A stretch of 64,000 nucleotides of DNA from Streptomyces flavofungini (GCF_014650815.1 NZ_BMVR01000006.1:239912-303911), one strand, 5' to 3'. Counted from the first letter of the stretch, positions 1 to 7,724 are shown. The notes: a model not told the origin generated them from the sequence alone. Numbers and translations are program-made.

Positions 1-143
1 TCGTAGGCCCCCGGCGGCACCAGGAACGCGAGCAGCCACACGGCGACGGTGACGATCGCGAGCACGGTCAGGGCGCTGGGGAAGGTGAACTTGCGCTCAG
101 GCGCGGGCTCTTCGGTGCCCGGCTCGGTCGTGGTGGTGCTCAC
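1..143 (-). CDS. YfcC-like membrane carrier, N-terminal fragment
   Basis: Only the first ~47 codons are in the window; the gene runs off the left edge. Reading leftward from a GTG at 143, a short Thr/Glu-rich cytosolic start is followed by a Lys-Phe-x-Phe-Pro-Ser-Ala stretch and a first hydrophobic helix ending in a Val-Pro-Pro-Gly-Ala-Tyr motif. This N-terminus is typical of the YfcC/C4-dicarboxylate carrier-like membrane proteins, so an uptake or export role for small carboxylates or peptides is inferred. Its GTG overlaps the stop of the upstream M20 peptidase gene (GTGA), so the two are probably translationally coupled. Linking a dipeptidase with a carrier suggests peptide use. The family call rests on a short fragment. 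Confidence 0.6.
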   Translation of the reverse strand, partial: MSTTTTEPGTEEPAPERKFTFPSALTVLAIVTVAVWLLAFLVPPGAY

Positions 144-1522
144 GCGTCGCTCCCGTCCGCGCCGCGAGCGGCGTACGAGGCGGCGTACTCCCGTACGAAC
201 GCGCCCATCGCGACCACCGTGTCGCGCAGCTCCGAGAGCAGCACGCGCTCGTTGGGCGCGTGCAGGTTGCACATGCTGTCCTGCGCGCCGAACAGCAGGA
301 CCTCGGCGCCGGGTGCCGCCTGCGCGAGCCCGTTGACGAGCGGGATCGAGCCGCCGGTGGCGACGTACGAGGCCTCCTCGCCCCAGGCCTCCTTGAGGGC
401 GGTGAGCGCGGCCCGGTAGGCGGGCCCGCCGGTCGCGGCCTCGTAGCCGGGCCCGGTGTCGCCGGGCGTGACGGTCAGCGGGACGCCGAAGGGCCGCAGC
501 GACCGCAGGTGCTCGACGAGCCGCGCCCGCGCCTGCACCGGGTCCTGCCGGGGATGGAACCGCAGGTTCAGCTTGGCGCGGGCGTACGGCACGACCGCCG
601 ACGCCGCGTGCTCCACGCCCGGCGCGTCGAGGCCGATCACGGTGATCGCGGGCCCGCTCCACAACCGCTCCCCGAGCCCTCCACTACCGATGAGCGGCAT
701 CCCTTCGCGCACGCCCGCGAGCGCCCGGAACTCCTCCTCCGTGTACGAGGTCCCGCGCCACGCCTCCCTGCGCAGCCCCTCCACCGCGACGTCCCCGTGC
801 ACGTCGTGAAGCGTGGCGAGCGCCTTGAGCAGCACGAGCAACGCGTCCGGCGCGGCGCCGCCGAACTCCCCGCTGTGCCTGGGCTCATCGAGCGTGCGCA
901 CTTCGACCAGCACCTCGGCGGCGCCGCGGAGGCCGGTGGTGAGGGTGGGGGTGCCGGGGCGGAGGTTGCCGAGGTCGGCGATGACCATGGCGTCGCAGGC
1001 GAACCGTTCGGGATCGGTGGGCGGATACCCGTCGAAGGCGCTCCCGTACTCCTCCTGCCCTTCCACCACGATCTTGATACCGACGGGCGGCCGCCCTCCG
1101 TACGCCCGCAGCATCCCGACATGGGCGATGACATTGGACTTGTCGTCGGCGATGCCGCGCGCCCGCAGCCCACCGCCCTCCCCGTCGACGGGCGTCGGCT
1201 CGAAGGGCGGCGACCGCCACAGCTTCTCGTCGCCGGGCGGCTGGACGTCGTAGTGCCCGTAGAGCAGCACGGTCGGCGCGCCGGGATCCGGCGGCGGGAT
1301 CTCGCCGTAGACGACCGGCGCGGTGTCCGGCAGGTCGAGGCGCTCGACGCGGGGCACACCGGCGTCGCGCAGCAGCCCCGCGACCATGTCGTGCGCCTCC
1401 TCGACGGGCCCGTCCGGGAACCCGGGAAAGGCGATGGAGGGGATCTCGGCGAGGCGTACGAGGTCGGCGCGCAGGCCGTCCATCAGTCCGTCGACCGTGG
1501 TGGCGAGCTCTTCGGGCGTCAT
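140..1522 (-). CDS. M20 family dipeptidase/metallopeptidase
   Basis: The 460-residue protein has the M20 zinc-peptidase layout. A GHYDVQPP motif (zinc ligand His near residue 90, Asp 92) is followed by a GIADDKS bridging-aspartate motif near 123-129 and GQEE near 155-158, which carries the catalytic base and another ligand. A dimerisation domain fills the middle and a C-terminal metal-binding tail closes the fold. It should hydrolyse dipeptides or N-acyl amino acids in the cytosol. The ATG at 1522 was chosen because AGAGG lies just upstream and it starts the conserved region; an in-frame extension to 1684 overlaps the divergent gene and looks non-coding. The stop overlaps the start of the carrier gene by four bases. 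Confidence 0.9.
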   Translation of the reverse strand: MTPEELATTVDGLMDGLRADLVRLAEIPSIAFPGFPDGPVEEAHDMVAGLLRDAGVPRVERLDLPDTAPVVYGEIPPPDPGAPTVLLYGHYDVQPPGDEKLWRSPPFEPTPVDGEGGGLRARGIADDKSNVIAHVGMLRAYGGRPPVGIKIVVEGQEEYGSAFDGYPPTDPERFACDAMVIADLGNLRPGTPTLTTGLRGAAEVLVEVRTLDEPRHSGEFGGAAPDALLVLLKALATLHDVHGDVAVEGLRREAWRGTSYTEEEFRALAGVREGMPLIGSGGLGERLWSGPAITVIGLDAPGVEHAASAVVPYARAKLNLRFHPRQDPVQARARLVEHLRSLRPFGVPLTVTPGDTGPGYEAATGGPAYRAALTALKEAWGEEASYVATGGSIPLVNGLAQAAPGAEVLLFGAQDSMCNLHAPNERVLLSELRDTVVAMGAFVREYAASYAARGADGSDA

Positions 1523-1653
1523 GGGCAGCACCTCTGAGGCATGAGCGAGAAGGAGTGACGATTTACGGCGAATAGCCCGAATTATCGAGCGCGGCGGCTC
1601 GCGGATTCCGGACGGCTCGCCGGGCAGCCGGGCTCCCCGCACCGATGCCGCAC

Positions 1654-1659
1654 TAAGGT
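1654..1659 (+). promoter_or_regulatory. -10 box of leaderless promoter for the S4 protein
   Basis: TAAGGT lies six bases before the ATG at 1666 and no ribosome-binding site precedes the ATG. Transcription would start at or next to the A of the ATG, giving a leaderless mRNA. No convincing -35 box is visible. Confidence 0.6.
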
Positions 1660-1665
1660 CGACGC

Positions 1666-2160
1666 ATGGCTTCGGAGACTTCACCGGGTACGGGCGGCGG
1701 CACCGTGCGCGTCGACAGCTGGATCTGGTCCGTACGACTGGTCAAGACCCGTTCGGCGGGCGGCGCGGCCTGCAAGGGCGGCCACGTCCGGGTCAACGGC
1801 GAACGCGTGAAGCCCGCGTACGGCGTGAAGGAGGGCGACGAGGTCCGCCTGCGCCAGGCCGGCGGCCGCGAACGCGTCGTGATCGTCAGACGCCTCATCC
1901 GCAAGCGGGTCGGCGCGCCGGTCGCGATCGAGTGCTACGTGGACAACAGCCCGCCCCCGCCCCCGCGCGAGGCGGTGGCCCCCGCAGGCATCCGCGACCG
2001 CGGCACGGGCCGCCCCACGAAGCGGGACCGCCGGGACATGGACCGCCTACGGGCTCTCAACTCCCGTACGGGCCCGACGCTTTCGGCGCCGCCGACGCGT
2101 GGGGACGAGCCCGCGCCTCAAGAGCCCGGCCGGGGTGGTTCCAGCCCGTCCGACGGTTGA
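1666..2160 (+). CDS. S4-domain RNA-binding protein (Hsp15/HslR-like)
   Basis: The 164-residue protein carries one S4 domain at about residues 15-80. It shows the family pattern of an Arg-x-Asp-x-Trp-Ile-Trp start, a Lys-Thr-Arg helix, a Lys-Gly-Gly-His-Val-x-Val-Asn-Gly turn and a Val-Lys-Glu-Gly-Asp-Glu-Val strand. Its nearest known model is Hsp15 (HslR), which binds stalled 50S subunits carrying nascent chains, so a ribosome-rescue role is inferred. The last ~60 residues are Pro-, Arg- and Ser-rich and probably disordered. It faces away from the M20 peptidase gene. Transcription appears leaderless from the TAAGGT box. Its stop is followed only by a perfect GGGGAC hexamer repeat before the convergent gene. 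Confidence 0.88.
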   Translation: MASETSPGTGGGTVRVDSWIWSVRLVKTRSAGGAACKGGHVRVNGERVKPAYGVKEGDEVRLRQAGGRERVVIVRRLIRKRVGAPVAIECYVDNSPPPPPREAVAPAGIRDRGTGRPTKRDRRDMDRLRALNSRTGPTLSAPPTRGDEPAPQEPGRGGSSPSDG

Positions 2161-2196
2161 GGGGACGGGGACGGGGACGGGGACGGGGACGGGGAC
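2161..2196 (+). repeat. (GGGGAC)6 microsatellite filling a convergent gene junction
   Basis: Six exact copies of GGGGAC occupy almost the whole 37-base gap between two convergent stop codons. Six G4 tracts separated by two-base loops fit the G-quadruplex consensus on the + strand. Confidence 0.95.
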
Positions 2197-2197
2197 G

Positions 2198-3199
2198 CTA
2201 CAGCGGAAACCAGCCGTGCCCCTCGTACCAATGCCCCCCACCCCGAAGATGATCCCCCACAGCGCGCTCCACCCGAGTCCGCCGGGGCAACCCCGCCACC
2301 GGCAGATCCCGGTCCCCGAACACGAACCCCACGGGCAGCCGATCGTCCGGCCCCTCCCCCGCGTACGTGTCCGCGAGCCGGAACCGCTCCTGAAACCGCA
2401 CGATGTTGGCCGCCCCCGGCAGATACCGCTTCAACTGCGGATCAAGCAGCCAAGAGTGACAGACGACCACGTCGTACCGCTCCCGGGGAAAGTGCCGGGG
2501 AAAGAACTCCCGAGCCATCTCGACGGACCGTTCACACGCGGCATCGGACATCGGTCCGAGAAAATCGGGGATGTGCACGCTCAGGCACAGATCCCCGCCC
2601 CCGGCCTCGCCCCCCGCGCCGGCAACGGCGGCGGCCATCCGCTCCCCGAGCACAGCCCGCTGGAACTGCAACCGTCCCAGCTGATAGAGCTCGCCCCGGA
2701 AGTGCCACGCGTGCCACCCGGGCACAGGCACCCCCCGGCCACCATGCCGCCGCCGATGGACGGCCATATGCCGCCCCAGATCGGCAAGGGTGCGCCGTGA
2801 CACGTCATCGGGCACACCGTGGCGCCGGTGGTAGTCCCGCACCTCGGGCAGCGCGGCGACAAAGACGAAGACGTGGAAGCAACTGCCGAGCTCCCCCAGG
2901 CCCGCGGGCAGAACGGGCAGCCGCACCTCGCGCCCGGGCTCGCCCAGGTCCCGCAGCAGCAGAGCGACACACCGCGCGAGAAGCCACCGCGCGTCCGGGT
3001 CACCAAGGACCCGCGCACGCAGGCCGACCAGCGCGTTGATGTCCTCATGCGGCACGGCGAGGTCAAGTAGGACGTCGGGCAGCTCATCGGCGTCCGGCAG
3101 GACGACTTCGGCGACCGGCTCCCCCACGCCGTCCAGACTCTTCAGCCAAGCGGCGAGCGCCTCATCGGTCTCGGCCGCGGCCCGCAGTACGTCCAGCAC
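2198..3199 (-). CDS. Acyltransferase domain-containing protein (two-domain GNAT-like)
   Basis: This 333-residue protein resembles the actinobacterial proteins annotated as acyltransferase-domain proteins, with an N-terminal helical NAT_N-like half and a C-terminal GNAT_C-like half. Visible features are a Trp-His-Ala-Trp-His-Phe-Arg-Gly-Glu segment, a Leu-Ser-Val-His-Ile-Pro-Asp strand near the middle, and a conserved Cys-His-Ser-Trp-Leu-Leu-Asp-Pro-Gln segment in the last third. Substrate and pathway are unknown. The GTG at 3199 is preferred because AGGTGGAG precedes it. Longer starts would run into the divergent DUF6343 gene. The family assignment is from recall of the motif pattern and is moderately sure. 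Confidence 0.7.
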   Translation of the reverse strand: MLDVLRAAAETDEALAAWLKSLDGVGEPVAEVVLPDADELPDVLLDLAVPHEDINALVGLRARVLGDPDARWLLARCVALLLRDLGEPGREVRLPVLPAGLGELGSCFHVFVFVAALPEVRDYHRRHGVPDDVSRRTLADLGRHMAVHRRRHGGRGVPVPGWHAWHFRGELYQLGRLQFQRAVLGERMAAAVAGAGGEAGGGDLCLSVHIPDFLGPMSDAACERSVEMAREFFPRHFPRERYDVVVCHSWLLDPQLKRYLPGAANIVRFQERFRLADTYAGEGPDDRLPVGFVFGDRDLPVAGLPRRTRVERAVGDHLRGGGHWYEGHGWFPL

Positions 3200-3276
3200 A
3201 GCTCCACCTGCCCCTGGGTCGGCCCTTCCGTTCGGCCCGTGCCGGGTGGACCCTGGAAGGAGGAGATGACGTTCCC

Positions 3277-3534
3277 ATGCGCACAGGCAGTGAACCGGTG
3301 ACGGCACGCAGCCCGCTGCGCATGCGCTTCTGGTTCAGCGTATGGGGGCTGCTCTGGGCGGCCGCGGGGACGGTGGCGTTCGCGCTGGCCGGGCGCCCGC
3401 AGTGGGCGGTGGCATGCGGGGTGCTGTGCCTGGTGGTGATCGTCGACATGACGCTGGTCGTACGCCACATCCGCCAGGGCCCGCACTACCAGCCGGGCCG
3501 GCACGTACCGCCGTACGATCCGCCGGGAACCTGA
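3277..3534 (+). CDS. DUF6343 family small membrane protein
   Basis: The 85-residue protein has two hydrophobic helices (about residues 17-36 and 42-60) followed by a short tail rich in Pro, Tyr and His. The pattern Ser-Pro-Leu-Arg-x-Arg-Phe before the first helix and Arg-His-Ile-Arg-x-Gly-Pro-His after the second matches the Streptomyces DUF6343 family. No function is known. AAGGAGG lies about 14 bases upstream of the ATG, slightly farther than usual. It is divergent from the acyltransferase-like gene across a 77-base gap that must hold both promoters. Confidence 0.8.
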   Translation: MRTGSEPVTARSPLRMRFWFSVWGLLWAAAGTVAFALAGRPQWAVACGVLCLVVIVDMTLVVRHIRQGPHYQPGRHVPPYDPPGT

Positions 3535-3610
3535 CCCCGAGCCGCTGCCGAAGCCCCGACGGCGACACCACGGCCCGCCCCCGCCGAGGCCGGGCGGCCC
3601 CACAGCCCGG

Positions 3611-4027
3611 CTACCGCCCGCCCCCCGGCGACACACCGTCTCCGACGCCCCCGGCCCCGCCTTCGTCCCCGTCGAACCGCGCCGCCGCCAGATAGTCCGG
3701 CTGCGGGTCGAGCGCGGCGGCGAGCCGGAAGTGGCGGCGGGCCTGGTCGGGCCGTGCGGCGCGCTCGTAGGTGCGGGCGAGGGCGAAGTGCGCGAACGCG
3801 TTGTCCGGCTCGCGCTCCAGGACGATGCTGAACTCCAGCTCGGCGGCGCGCAGTTGGGCGGCGGCGAAGAAGGCGCGGGCGCGCAGGAGCCGCGCGGCGG
3901 TGTTCTCCGGATGGGCGGCGATGACGGAGTCCAGCAGCTTCACCGCACCCCGCGGGTCCCGGGCGGCGAGCAGTTGCTCGGCCGCGCGGAAATCGATGAC
4001 ATGGCTCTCCGGGCTGCTTTCGGGCAC
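3611..4027 (-). CDS. Tetratricopeptide-repeat protein
   Basis: The 138-residue protein is built from about three TPR helical pairs. Repeat signatures such as Ala-Ala-Arg-Leu-Leu-Arg-Ala-Arg-Ala and Ala-Phe-Ala-His-Phe-Ala-Leu-Ala-Arg-Thr-Tyr-Glu-Arg are clear between residues 14 and 115. A Gly/Asp-rich tail follows. TPR domains bind other proteins; no enzyme domain is present, so it is probably a small scaffold or adaptor. The GTG start has GGAAGGAG upstream. It lies downstream of the coaE/DUF3592 pair but is separated from it by a hairpin, so it may be transcribed alone. Confidence 0.85.
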   Translation of the reverse strand: MPESSPESHVIDFRAAEQLLAARDPRGAVKLLDSVIAAHPENTAARLLRARAFFAAAQLRAAELEFSIVLEREPDNAFAHFALARTYERAARPDQARRHFRLAAALDPQPDYLAAARFDGDEGGAGGVGDGVSPGGGR

Positions 4028-4067
4028 GCCGGACTCCTTCCCTCGCTCCTCCGCGTCAACACACCAC

Positions 4068-4097
4068 CCCGTCCGGCATATTCCAAGGCCGGACGGG
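4068..4097 (-). terminator. Hairpin downstream of the coaE-DUF3592 unit
   Basis: A perfect 10-base stem (4068-4077 with 4088-4097) with a 10-base loop lies just past the DUF3592 stop codon. There is no clear U-tract, which is usual for Streptomyces terminators. Confidence 0.55.
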
Positions 4098-4143
4098 CAC
4101 TCACGTCCGGGGCCGGGCCGCCGGGTCCAGGGCAGGACCGGGG

Positions 4144-4653
4144 TCAGCCCACCATGCCCAGCGCGAGGCCCACGATCACCAGGCCCGCCCCCGCCGCCAC
4201 GAACGCCCGGTCCAGGCCGCGCCGTTCCCGGCCGAGGAGCACGACCTCGCGGGGGTCGTCGGCGTCGTAGGCGATGCGCACCCGGTCCCCGGCACGCAGG
4301 GGCCGCCGCCGGTTCGCGGGCACCGGTGAGACGACCTCAAGGACCCGCCCGTCGGCGGTCTCGAACTGCAGCGTCGGCCGGTCGGCTCCTTGCGGCACCG
4401 CCTTGACCAGTGCCTCCGTGGTCTCTCCGGCCTCGGTGAGATGTCGGGTGCGCTGCAGCCCGTACGCGCCCGCGAGCAGCGCGACGAGCCCGCCCAGGGT
4501 GGTGAACGCCGCCAGTACGACCACAAAGCCCGCCCTTCTCCGCGCCCTCCGCGCGCCCGCGCCCGCTGTGCCCTCCGCGCCGGTCGCGCCGGTCGCGCCG
4601 ACCCGTCGGACCGGCCCTAGGCGCCCCCGGCGCGCTGCCGCAGCTCCCGCCAC
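4144..4653 (-). CDS. DUF3592 domain membrane protein
   Basis: The protein has an N-terminal transmembrane helix followed by an extracytoplasmic beta domain with the DUF3592 pattern (Glu-x-Ala-Asp-Gly-Arg, then Gly-Asp-x-Val-x-Ile-x-Tyr-Asp-x-Asp-Asp-Pro) and a C-terminal hydrophobic helix. Function is unknown. The start is uncertain. An ATG at 4653 lies inside coaE and adds ~43 Arg/Ala-rich residues. A GTG at 4524, preceded by GGAGAAGG at good spacing, starts directly at the first helix and gives 126 residues. The short form is biologically attractive; the long form is listed to keep the full open frame. It follows coaE on the same strand. Confidence 0.7.
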   Translation of the reverse strand: MAGAAAARRGRLGPVRRVGATGATGAEGTAGAGARRARRRAGFVVVLAAFTTLGGLVALLAGAYGLQRTRHLTEAGETTEALVKAVPQGADRPTLQFETADGRVLEVVSPVPANRRRPLRAGDRVRIAYDADDPREVVLLGRERRGLDRAFVAAGAGLVIVGLALGMVG

Positions 4654-5225
4654 ACCTCGTCCACGCGCGGCACCAGCCGTTCCAGGGGGCCGTCGTTGTC
4701 GATGACGATGTCGGCGATCGCCAGGCGCTTCTCGCGGGTCGCCTGGGCGGACATCCGGGCGCGGGCGTCGTCCTCGGTCATGCCGCGCAGCCGCAGCAGC
4801 CGGTCGAGTTGGGTCTCGGGGCGGGCGTCGACGACGACCACGACGTCGTACAGCGGCGCGAGGCCGTTCTCCGCGAGCAGCGGCACGTCGTGCACGACCA
4901 CCGGGTCCCCGGCGGCCTCGGCGGCGCGCTCCAGTTCCGCGGAGCGGGCGCCGACCAGGGGGTGCACGATCGCGTTGAGCGCGGCCAGCCGCTCCGGGTC
5001 GGCGAAGACGATCGCGCCGAGCTTCGGGCGGTCCAGGGAGCCGTCGGCGGCGAGGACCTCAGGACCGAACGTCCCGACGACCGCGGCCAGGCCCTCGGTG
5101 CCGGGCGCCACCACCTCGCGGGCGATGCGGTCGGCGTCCACGAGCACGGCGCCGCGCTCCACGAGCAGCCGTGACACTTCACTCTTGCCGGCACCGATCC
5201 CGCCGGTCAGCCCCACTTTCAGCAT
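4617..5225 (-). CDS. coaE: Dephospho-CoA kinase
   Basis: CoaE phosphorylates the 3'-hydroxyl of dephospho-CoA with ATP, the last step of coenzyme A synthesis. The 202-residue length is normal. The P-loop GGIGAGKS sits at residues 8-15. It is followed by the Val-Asp-Ala-Asp-x-Ile-Ala-Arg-Glu-Val substrate motif near 29-38 and the His-Asp-Val-Pro-Leu-Leu-x-Glu motif in the middle, with lid-region arginines near the C-terminus. Transcription appears leaderless: TAAGCT (complement of 5233-5238) is seven bases from the ATG and no ribosome-binding site is present. The DUF3592 gene follows on the same strand. Confidence 0.96.
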   Translation of the reverse strand: MLKVGLTGGIGAGKSEVSRLLVERGAVLVDADRIAREVVAPGTEGLAAVVGTFGPEVLAADGSLDRPKLGAIVFADPERLAALNAIVHPLVGARSAELERAAEAAGDPVVVHDVPLLAENGLAPLYDVVVVVDARPETQLDRLLRLRGMTEDDARARMSAQATREKRLAIADIVIDNDGPLERLVPRVDEVWRELRQRAGGA

Positions 5226-5232
5226 GACCGGC

Positions 5233-5238
5233 AGCTTA
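5233..5238 (-). promoter_or_regulatory. -10 box of leaderless coaE promoter
   Basis: On the minus strand TAAGCT is followed by seven bases and then the coaE ATG, the spacing expected for a leaderless transcript. Confidence 0.55.
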
Positions 5239-5266
5239 TGCGCCCGCCCTCGCCGTGTCTGCCGGA

Positions 5267-5301
5267 CCCCACCCGTCCCCCGTCCCCCGTCCCCCGTCCC
5301 T
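5267..5301 (-). repeat. GGGGGAC-type 7-base tandem repeat
   Basis: Between the PAC2 stop and the coaE start, about four copies of a 7-mer (CCCCGTC on the + strand) are arrayed. The minus strand has runs of five G separated by AC, a G-quadruplex-like pattern related to the array at 2161. Confidence 0.85.
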
Positions 5302-5316
5302 CATGCCTGTCGGCTC

Positions 5317-6255
5317 TCAGCCGTCGCCCTCGCGCTCGGCGAGGAAGCGCTCGAACTCGCGGCCGATCTCGTCCGCGGACGGGATGTCCACGGGCTCGGC
5401 GAGCATGTTGCCGCGCGCGTCGGCGCCCGCCGCCGCGTCGTACTGGTGCTCAAGTCCCTGGACGAGCGCGACCAGTTCCTCGTCGCCCTCCTGGACCTGC
5501 CGGTCGATCTCGGTCTGCGTGCGGTGCGCCTCGGTGCGCAGCGCGTGCGCGACGCCGGGCAGGACCAGGCCGGTGGCGGCGGTGATCGCCTCCAGGACGG
5601 TCAGGGCTGCGTCCGGGTACGTGGAACGCGCGATGTAGTGCGGGACGTGCGCGGCGACGCCGAGCACGTCGTGGCCCGCTTCCGCGAGGCGGTACTCGAC
5701 CAGCGCCTCCGCGCTGCCCGGCACCTGCGCCTCGTCGAAGGGGCTGGAGTGGCCCGGCACCAGGTCCGTGCGGTTGCCGTGCGGGGTGAGGCCCACGGGC
5801 CGCGTGTGCGGTACGCCCATGGGGATGCCGTGGAAGTTCACGGAGAGCCGCACGCCGAGGCGTTCGACGATCTCCCTGACGGCCGCGGCGAAGCGCTCCC
5901 ACTCTATGTCCGGCTCGGGGCCGGAGAGCAGCAGGAAGGGCGCGCCGGTGGCGTCCTGGAGGAGGCGGACGTCCAGCGTCGGCACCTCGTAGTCGCTCCA
6001 GCGGTCGCGCCGGAACGTGAGCAGCGGGCGCCGGGCGCGGTAGTCCACGAGCCGGTCGTGGTCGAAGCGGGCGACGACCTGCCCGGGAAGGCTGTCCACG
6101 AGCCGCTCGACGACCTGGTCGCCGGTCTCGCCCGCGTCGATGTATCCGTCGAAGTGGTAGAGCATGACCAGACCGGCCGACTCCTGGGCGAGTGCCATGT
6201 CGACGACAGCGAGGCCCTTCGGCTCCCATGCGTACAAACCCTGCGGATCTAGCAC
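5317..6255 (-). CDS. PAC2 family protein
   Basis: The 312-residue protein matches the actinobacterial PAC2 (proteasome assembly chaperone 2-like) family. Visible are the Tyr-His-Phe-Asp-Gly-Tyr-Ile-Asp-Ala-Gly segment near residue 33 and a Gly-Pro-Glu-Pro-Asp-x-Glu-Trp segment near 110. A Ser-Val-Asn-Phe-His-Gly-Ile-Pro-Met-Gly-Val-Pro-His-Thr-Arg-Pro segment is followed by a helical C-terminus with an acidic end. Actinobacteria with proteasomes carry several such paralogues; the exact role is not settled. The GTG at 6255 has GAGGAGGAG at good distance. It is divergent from the secreted beta-helix gene. Confidence 0.9.
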   Translation of the reverse strand: MLDPQGLYAWEPKGLAVVDMALAQESAGLVMLYHFDGYIDAGETGDQVVERLVDSLPGQVVARFDHDRLVDYRARRPLLTFRRDRWSDYEVPTLDVRLLQDATGAPFLLLSGPEPDIEWERFAAAVREIVERLGVRLSVNFHGIPMGVPHTRPVGLTPHGNRTDLVPGHSSPFDEAQVPGSAEALVEYRLAEAGHDVLGVAAHVPHYIARSTYPDAALTVLEAITAATGLVLPGVAHALRTEAHRTQTEIDRQVQEGDEELVALVQGLEHQYDAAAGADARGNMLAEPVDIPSADEIGREFERFLAEREGDG

Positions 6256-6595
6256 TGTGACCGCTCCTCCTCGTGTTCATTGAGCAGAACGCGCCTCGCG
6301 GGGCGGGCATTCCCCGCCGCGCGCATTCACAGCCACGGCTGATCCGTTTCCTACCGACCCCTGGATCCGGATCGCATCCGTGAACTCCCCGTACACCACG
6401 GCGAGTTCATGACGCACCCCGATCCCGGCGCCCTGTTCCCGCCCCTCCAGGTACAGACCTTGACGCGGACATGCCCCACCTTTACCGTCACGAGGCAGTG
6501 GAGTGTTCAGAATGACGCCCATAGTTCATGTACAAGAACTCGCACGAGAGCCATCAGACATCCGCAGCAGCCCCCAACGGGAAGGCAACCCCACG
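6256..6595. other. Divergent intergenic region, PAC2 / beta-helix gene
   Basis: This 340-base gap holds the promoters of both flanking genes. It contains an inverted repeat TGAACTC (6381-6387) with GAGTTCA (6403-6409), and the near-palindrome at 6523-6540 listed separately. No coding sequence is supported here. No clear -35/-10 pair was found by eye. Confidence 0.6.
6523..6540. promoter_or_regulatory. Near-palindrome upstream of the beta-helix gene
   Basis: AGTTCATGTACAAGAACT matches its reverse complement at 16 of 18 positions. It lies 55 bases before the ATG of the secreted beta-helix gene and looks like a dimeric regulator's operator. Confidence 0.45.
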
Positions 6596-7570
6596 ATGCG
6601 CACCCGCTTCCTCATCGCCGCGCTCTCCGCCACCGCCGCCACGGGCGGACTGACCGCGGCCGCATACGCGACTCCGGCGCCCTCGGCCCCCCGCCCGGCC
6701 GCCACCATCGAGGTCTCCACCGCCGCCCAGCTCAAGTCGGCGCTCGGCGAGGCAGGCCCGGGGGACACGATCCACCTCGCCGACGGCACCTACTCGGGGA
6801 ACTTCAAGACCTCCGTCGCCGCGAGCTCCGGCTCCCGCGTCACGCTGACCGGCTCCTCGAAGGCCGTCCTCACGGCGGGCGGCGGCTACGGCCTGCACCT
6901 GAACGGCGCCTCGTACTGGACCGTCAAGGGCATCACCGTCACCGGCGGCCAGAAGGGCATCATGATCGACTCCGCGAAGGGGGTCGTGGTGGACGGCGTG
7001 ACCGTCCACGGCCTCGACATGGAGGGCGTCCACTTCCGCAAGTCGAGCCCCGACGGCGTGATCAAGAACTCGAGGATCTACGACACGGGCAACGACGACC
7101 GCGGCATGGGCGAGGGCGTGTACGTCGGCAGCGCGGGCGGCCTCTCGGACAAGAGCGACAACGTACAGATCCTGAACAACGTCATCGGCCCGGACGTCGG
7201 CGGCGAGGCCATCGACCTCAAGGAGGGCACGAAGGGCGGCCTGGTCTCGGGCAACACCTTCGACGGCAAGGGCCTGACCGGCAACAACTTCGACGACTCA
7301 TGGATCGATGTGAAGGGCAACAACTACGTCATCGAGGGCAACACCGGCAAGAACACCACGAACAACGGCTTCGAGACCCACACCCAGCAGTCGGGCTGGG
7401 GCTGCGGCACGGTCTTCCGCTCCAACAAGTCCGACTTGACGGGCGCCTCGGGCGACAAGCAACTGGCGATCAACGTGACGAACAACAGCTCCAGCTGCAA
7501 GACAACGGTCTACGCGAGCAACACGGTCAAGGCGGGCAAGGGCCTCACGAACGTCCCGGTAACCCCGTAA
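6596..7570 (+). CDS. Secreted right-handed parallel beta-helix protein
   Basis: The 324-residue protein starts with a Sec signal peptide (Arg at 2 and 4, hydrophobic core to about residue 25, Ala-x-Ala cleavage site). The rest is a right-handed parallel beta-helix. It shows a Thr-Ala-Ala-Gln-Leu-Lys-Ser-Ala-Leu entry, an Ile-His-Leu-Ala-Asp-Gly-Thr-Tyr-Ser-Gly coil, repeated Asn-containing coil turns (Ile-Leu-Asn-Asn-Val-Ile, Ile-Glu-Gly-Asn-Thr) and a C-terminal Cys pair. The fold is shared with pectate lyases and related polysaccharide lyases, so action on a plant or microbial polysaccharide is possible, but no catalytic set could be confirmed. The ATG at 6596 is preferred because GGGAAGG precedes it and it begins the signal peptide. 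Confidence 0.85.
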   Translation: MRTRFLIAALSATAATGGLTAAAYATPAPSAPRPAATIEVSTAAQLKSALGEAGPGDTIHLADGTYSGNFKTSVAASSGSRVTLTGSSKAVLTAGGGYGLHLNGASYWTVKGITVTGGQKGIMIDSAKGVVVDGVTVHGLDMEGVHFRKSSPDGVIKNSRIYDTGNDDRGMGEGVYVGSAGGLSDKSDNVQILNNVIGPDVGGEAIDLKEGTKGGLVSGNTFDGKGLTGNNFDDSWIDVKGNNYVIEGNTGKNTTNNGFETHTQQSGWGCGTVFRSNKSDLTGASGDKQLAINVTNNSSSCKTTVYASNTVKAGKGLTNVPVTP

Positions 7571-7577
7571 CACCCAA

Positions 7578-7597
7578 GGGGCGCGGGGAACTGCGCG
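7578..7597 (+). repeat. Copy of a short Streptomyces intergenic repeat
   Basis: The 20-base core GGGGCGCGGGGAACTGCGCG recurs in reverse orientation at 29789-29808. I recall this core, with its flanking Pro-codon-like tail, as common between Streptomyces genes. Confidence 0.7.
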
Positions 7598-7656
7598 CCA
7601 AGCCCCCACGCACCCGCAGGAAACAGAGAACCCCCGGCACGAAGCGCCAAAAAGGA

Positions 7657-7698
7657 AACACTGTGGGCCCGCACCAACAGGTGCGGGCCCACAGTGTT
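7657..7698. terminator. Bidirectional terminator hairpin, beta-helix gene / rpsA
   Basis: A perfect 19-base stem (7657-7675 with 7680-7698) with the four-base loop AACA lies between the convergent beta-helix and rpsA genes. Its length and symmetry suit termination from both sides. Confidence 0.9.
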
Positions 7699-7724
7699 CA
7701 GCTACAACCGCCTAGAGGCGAGCG

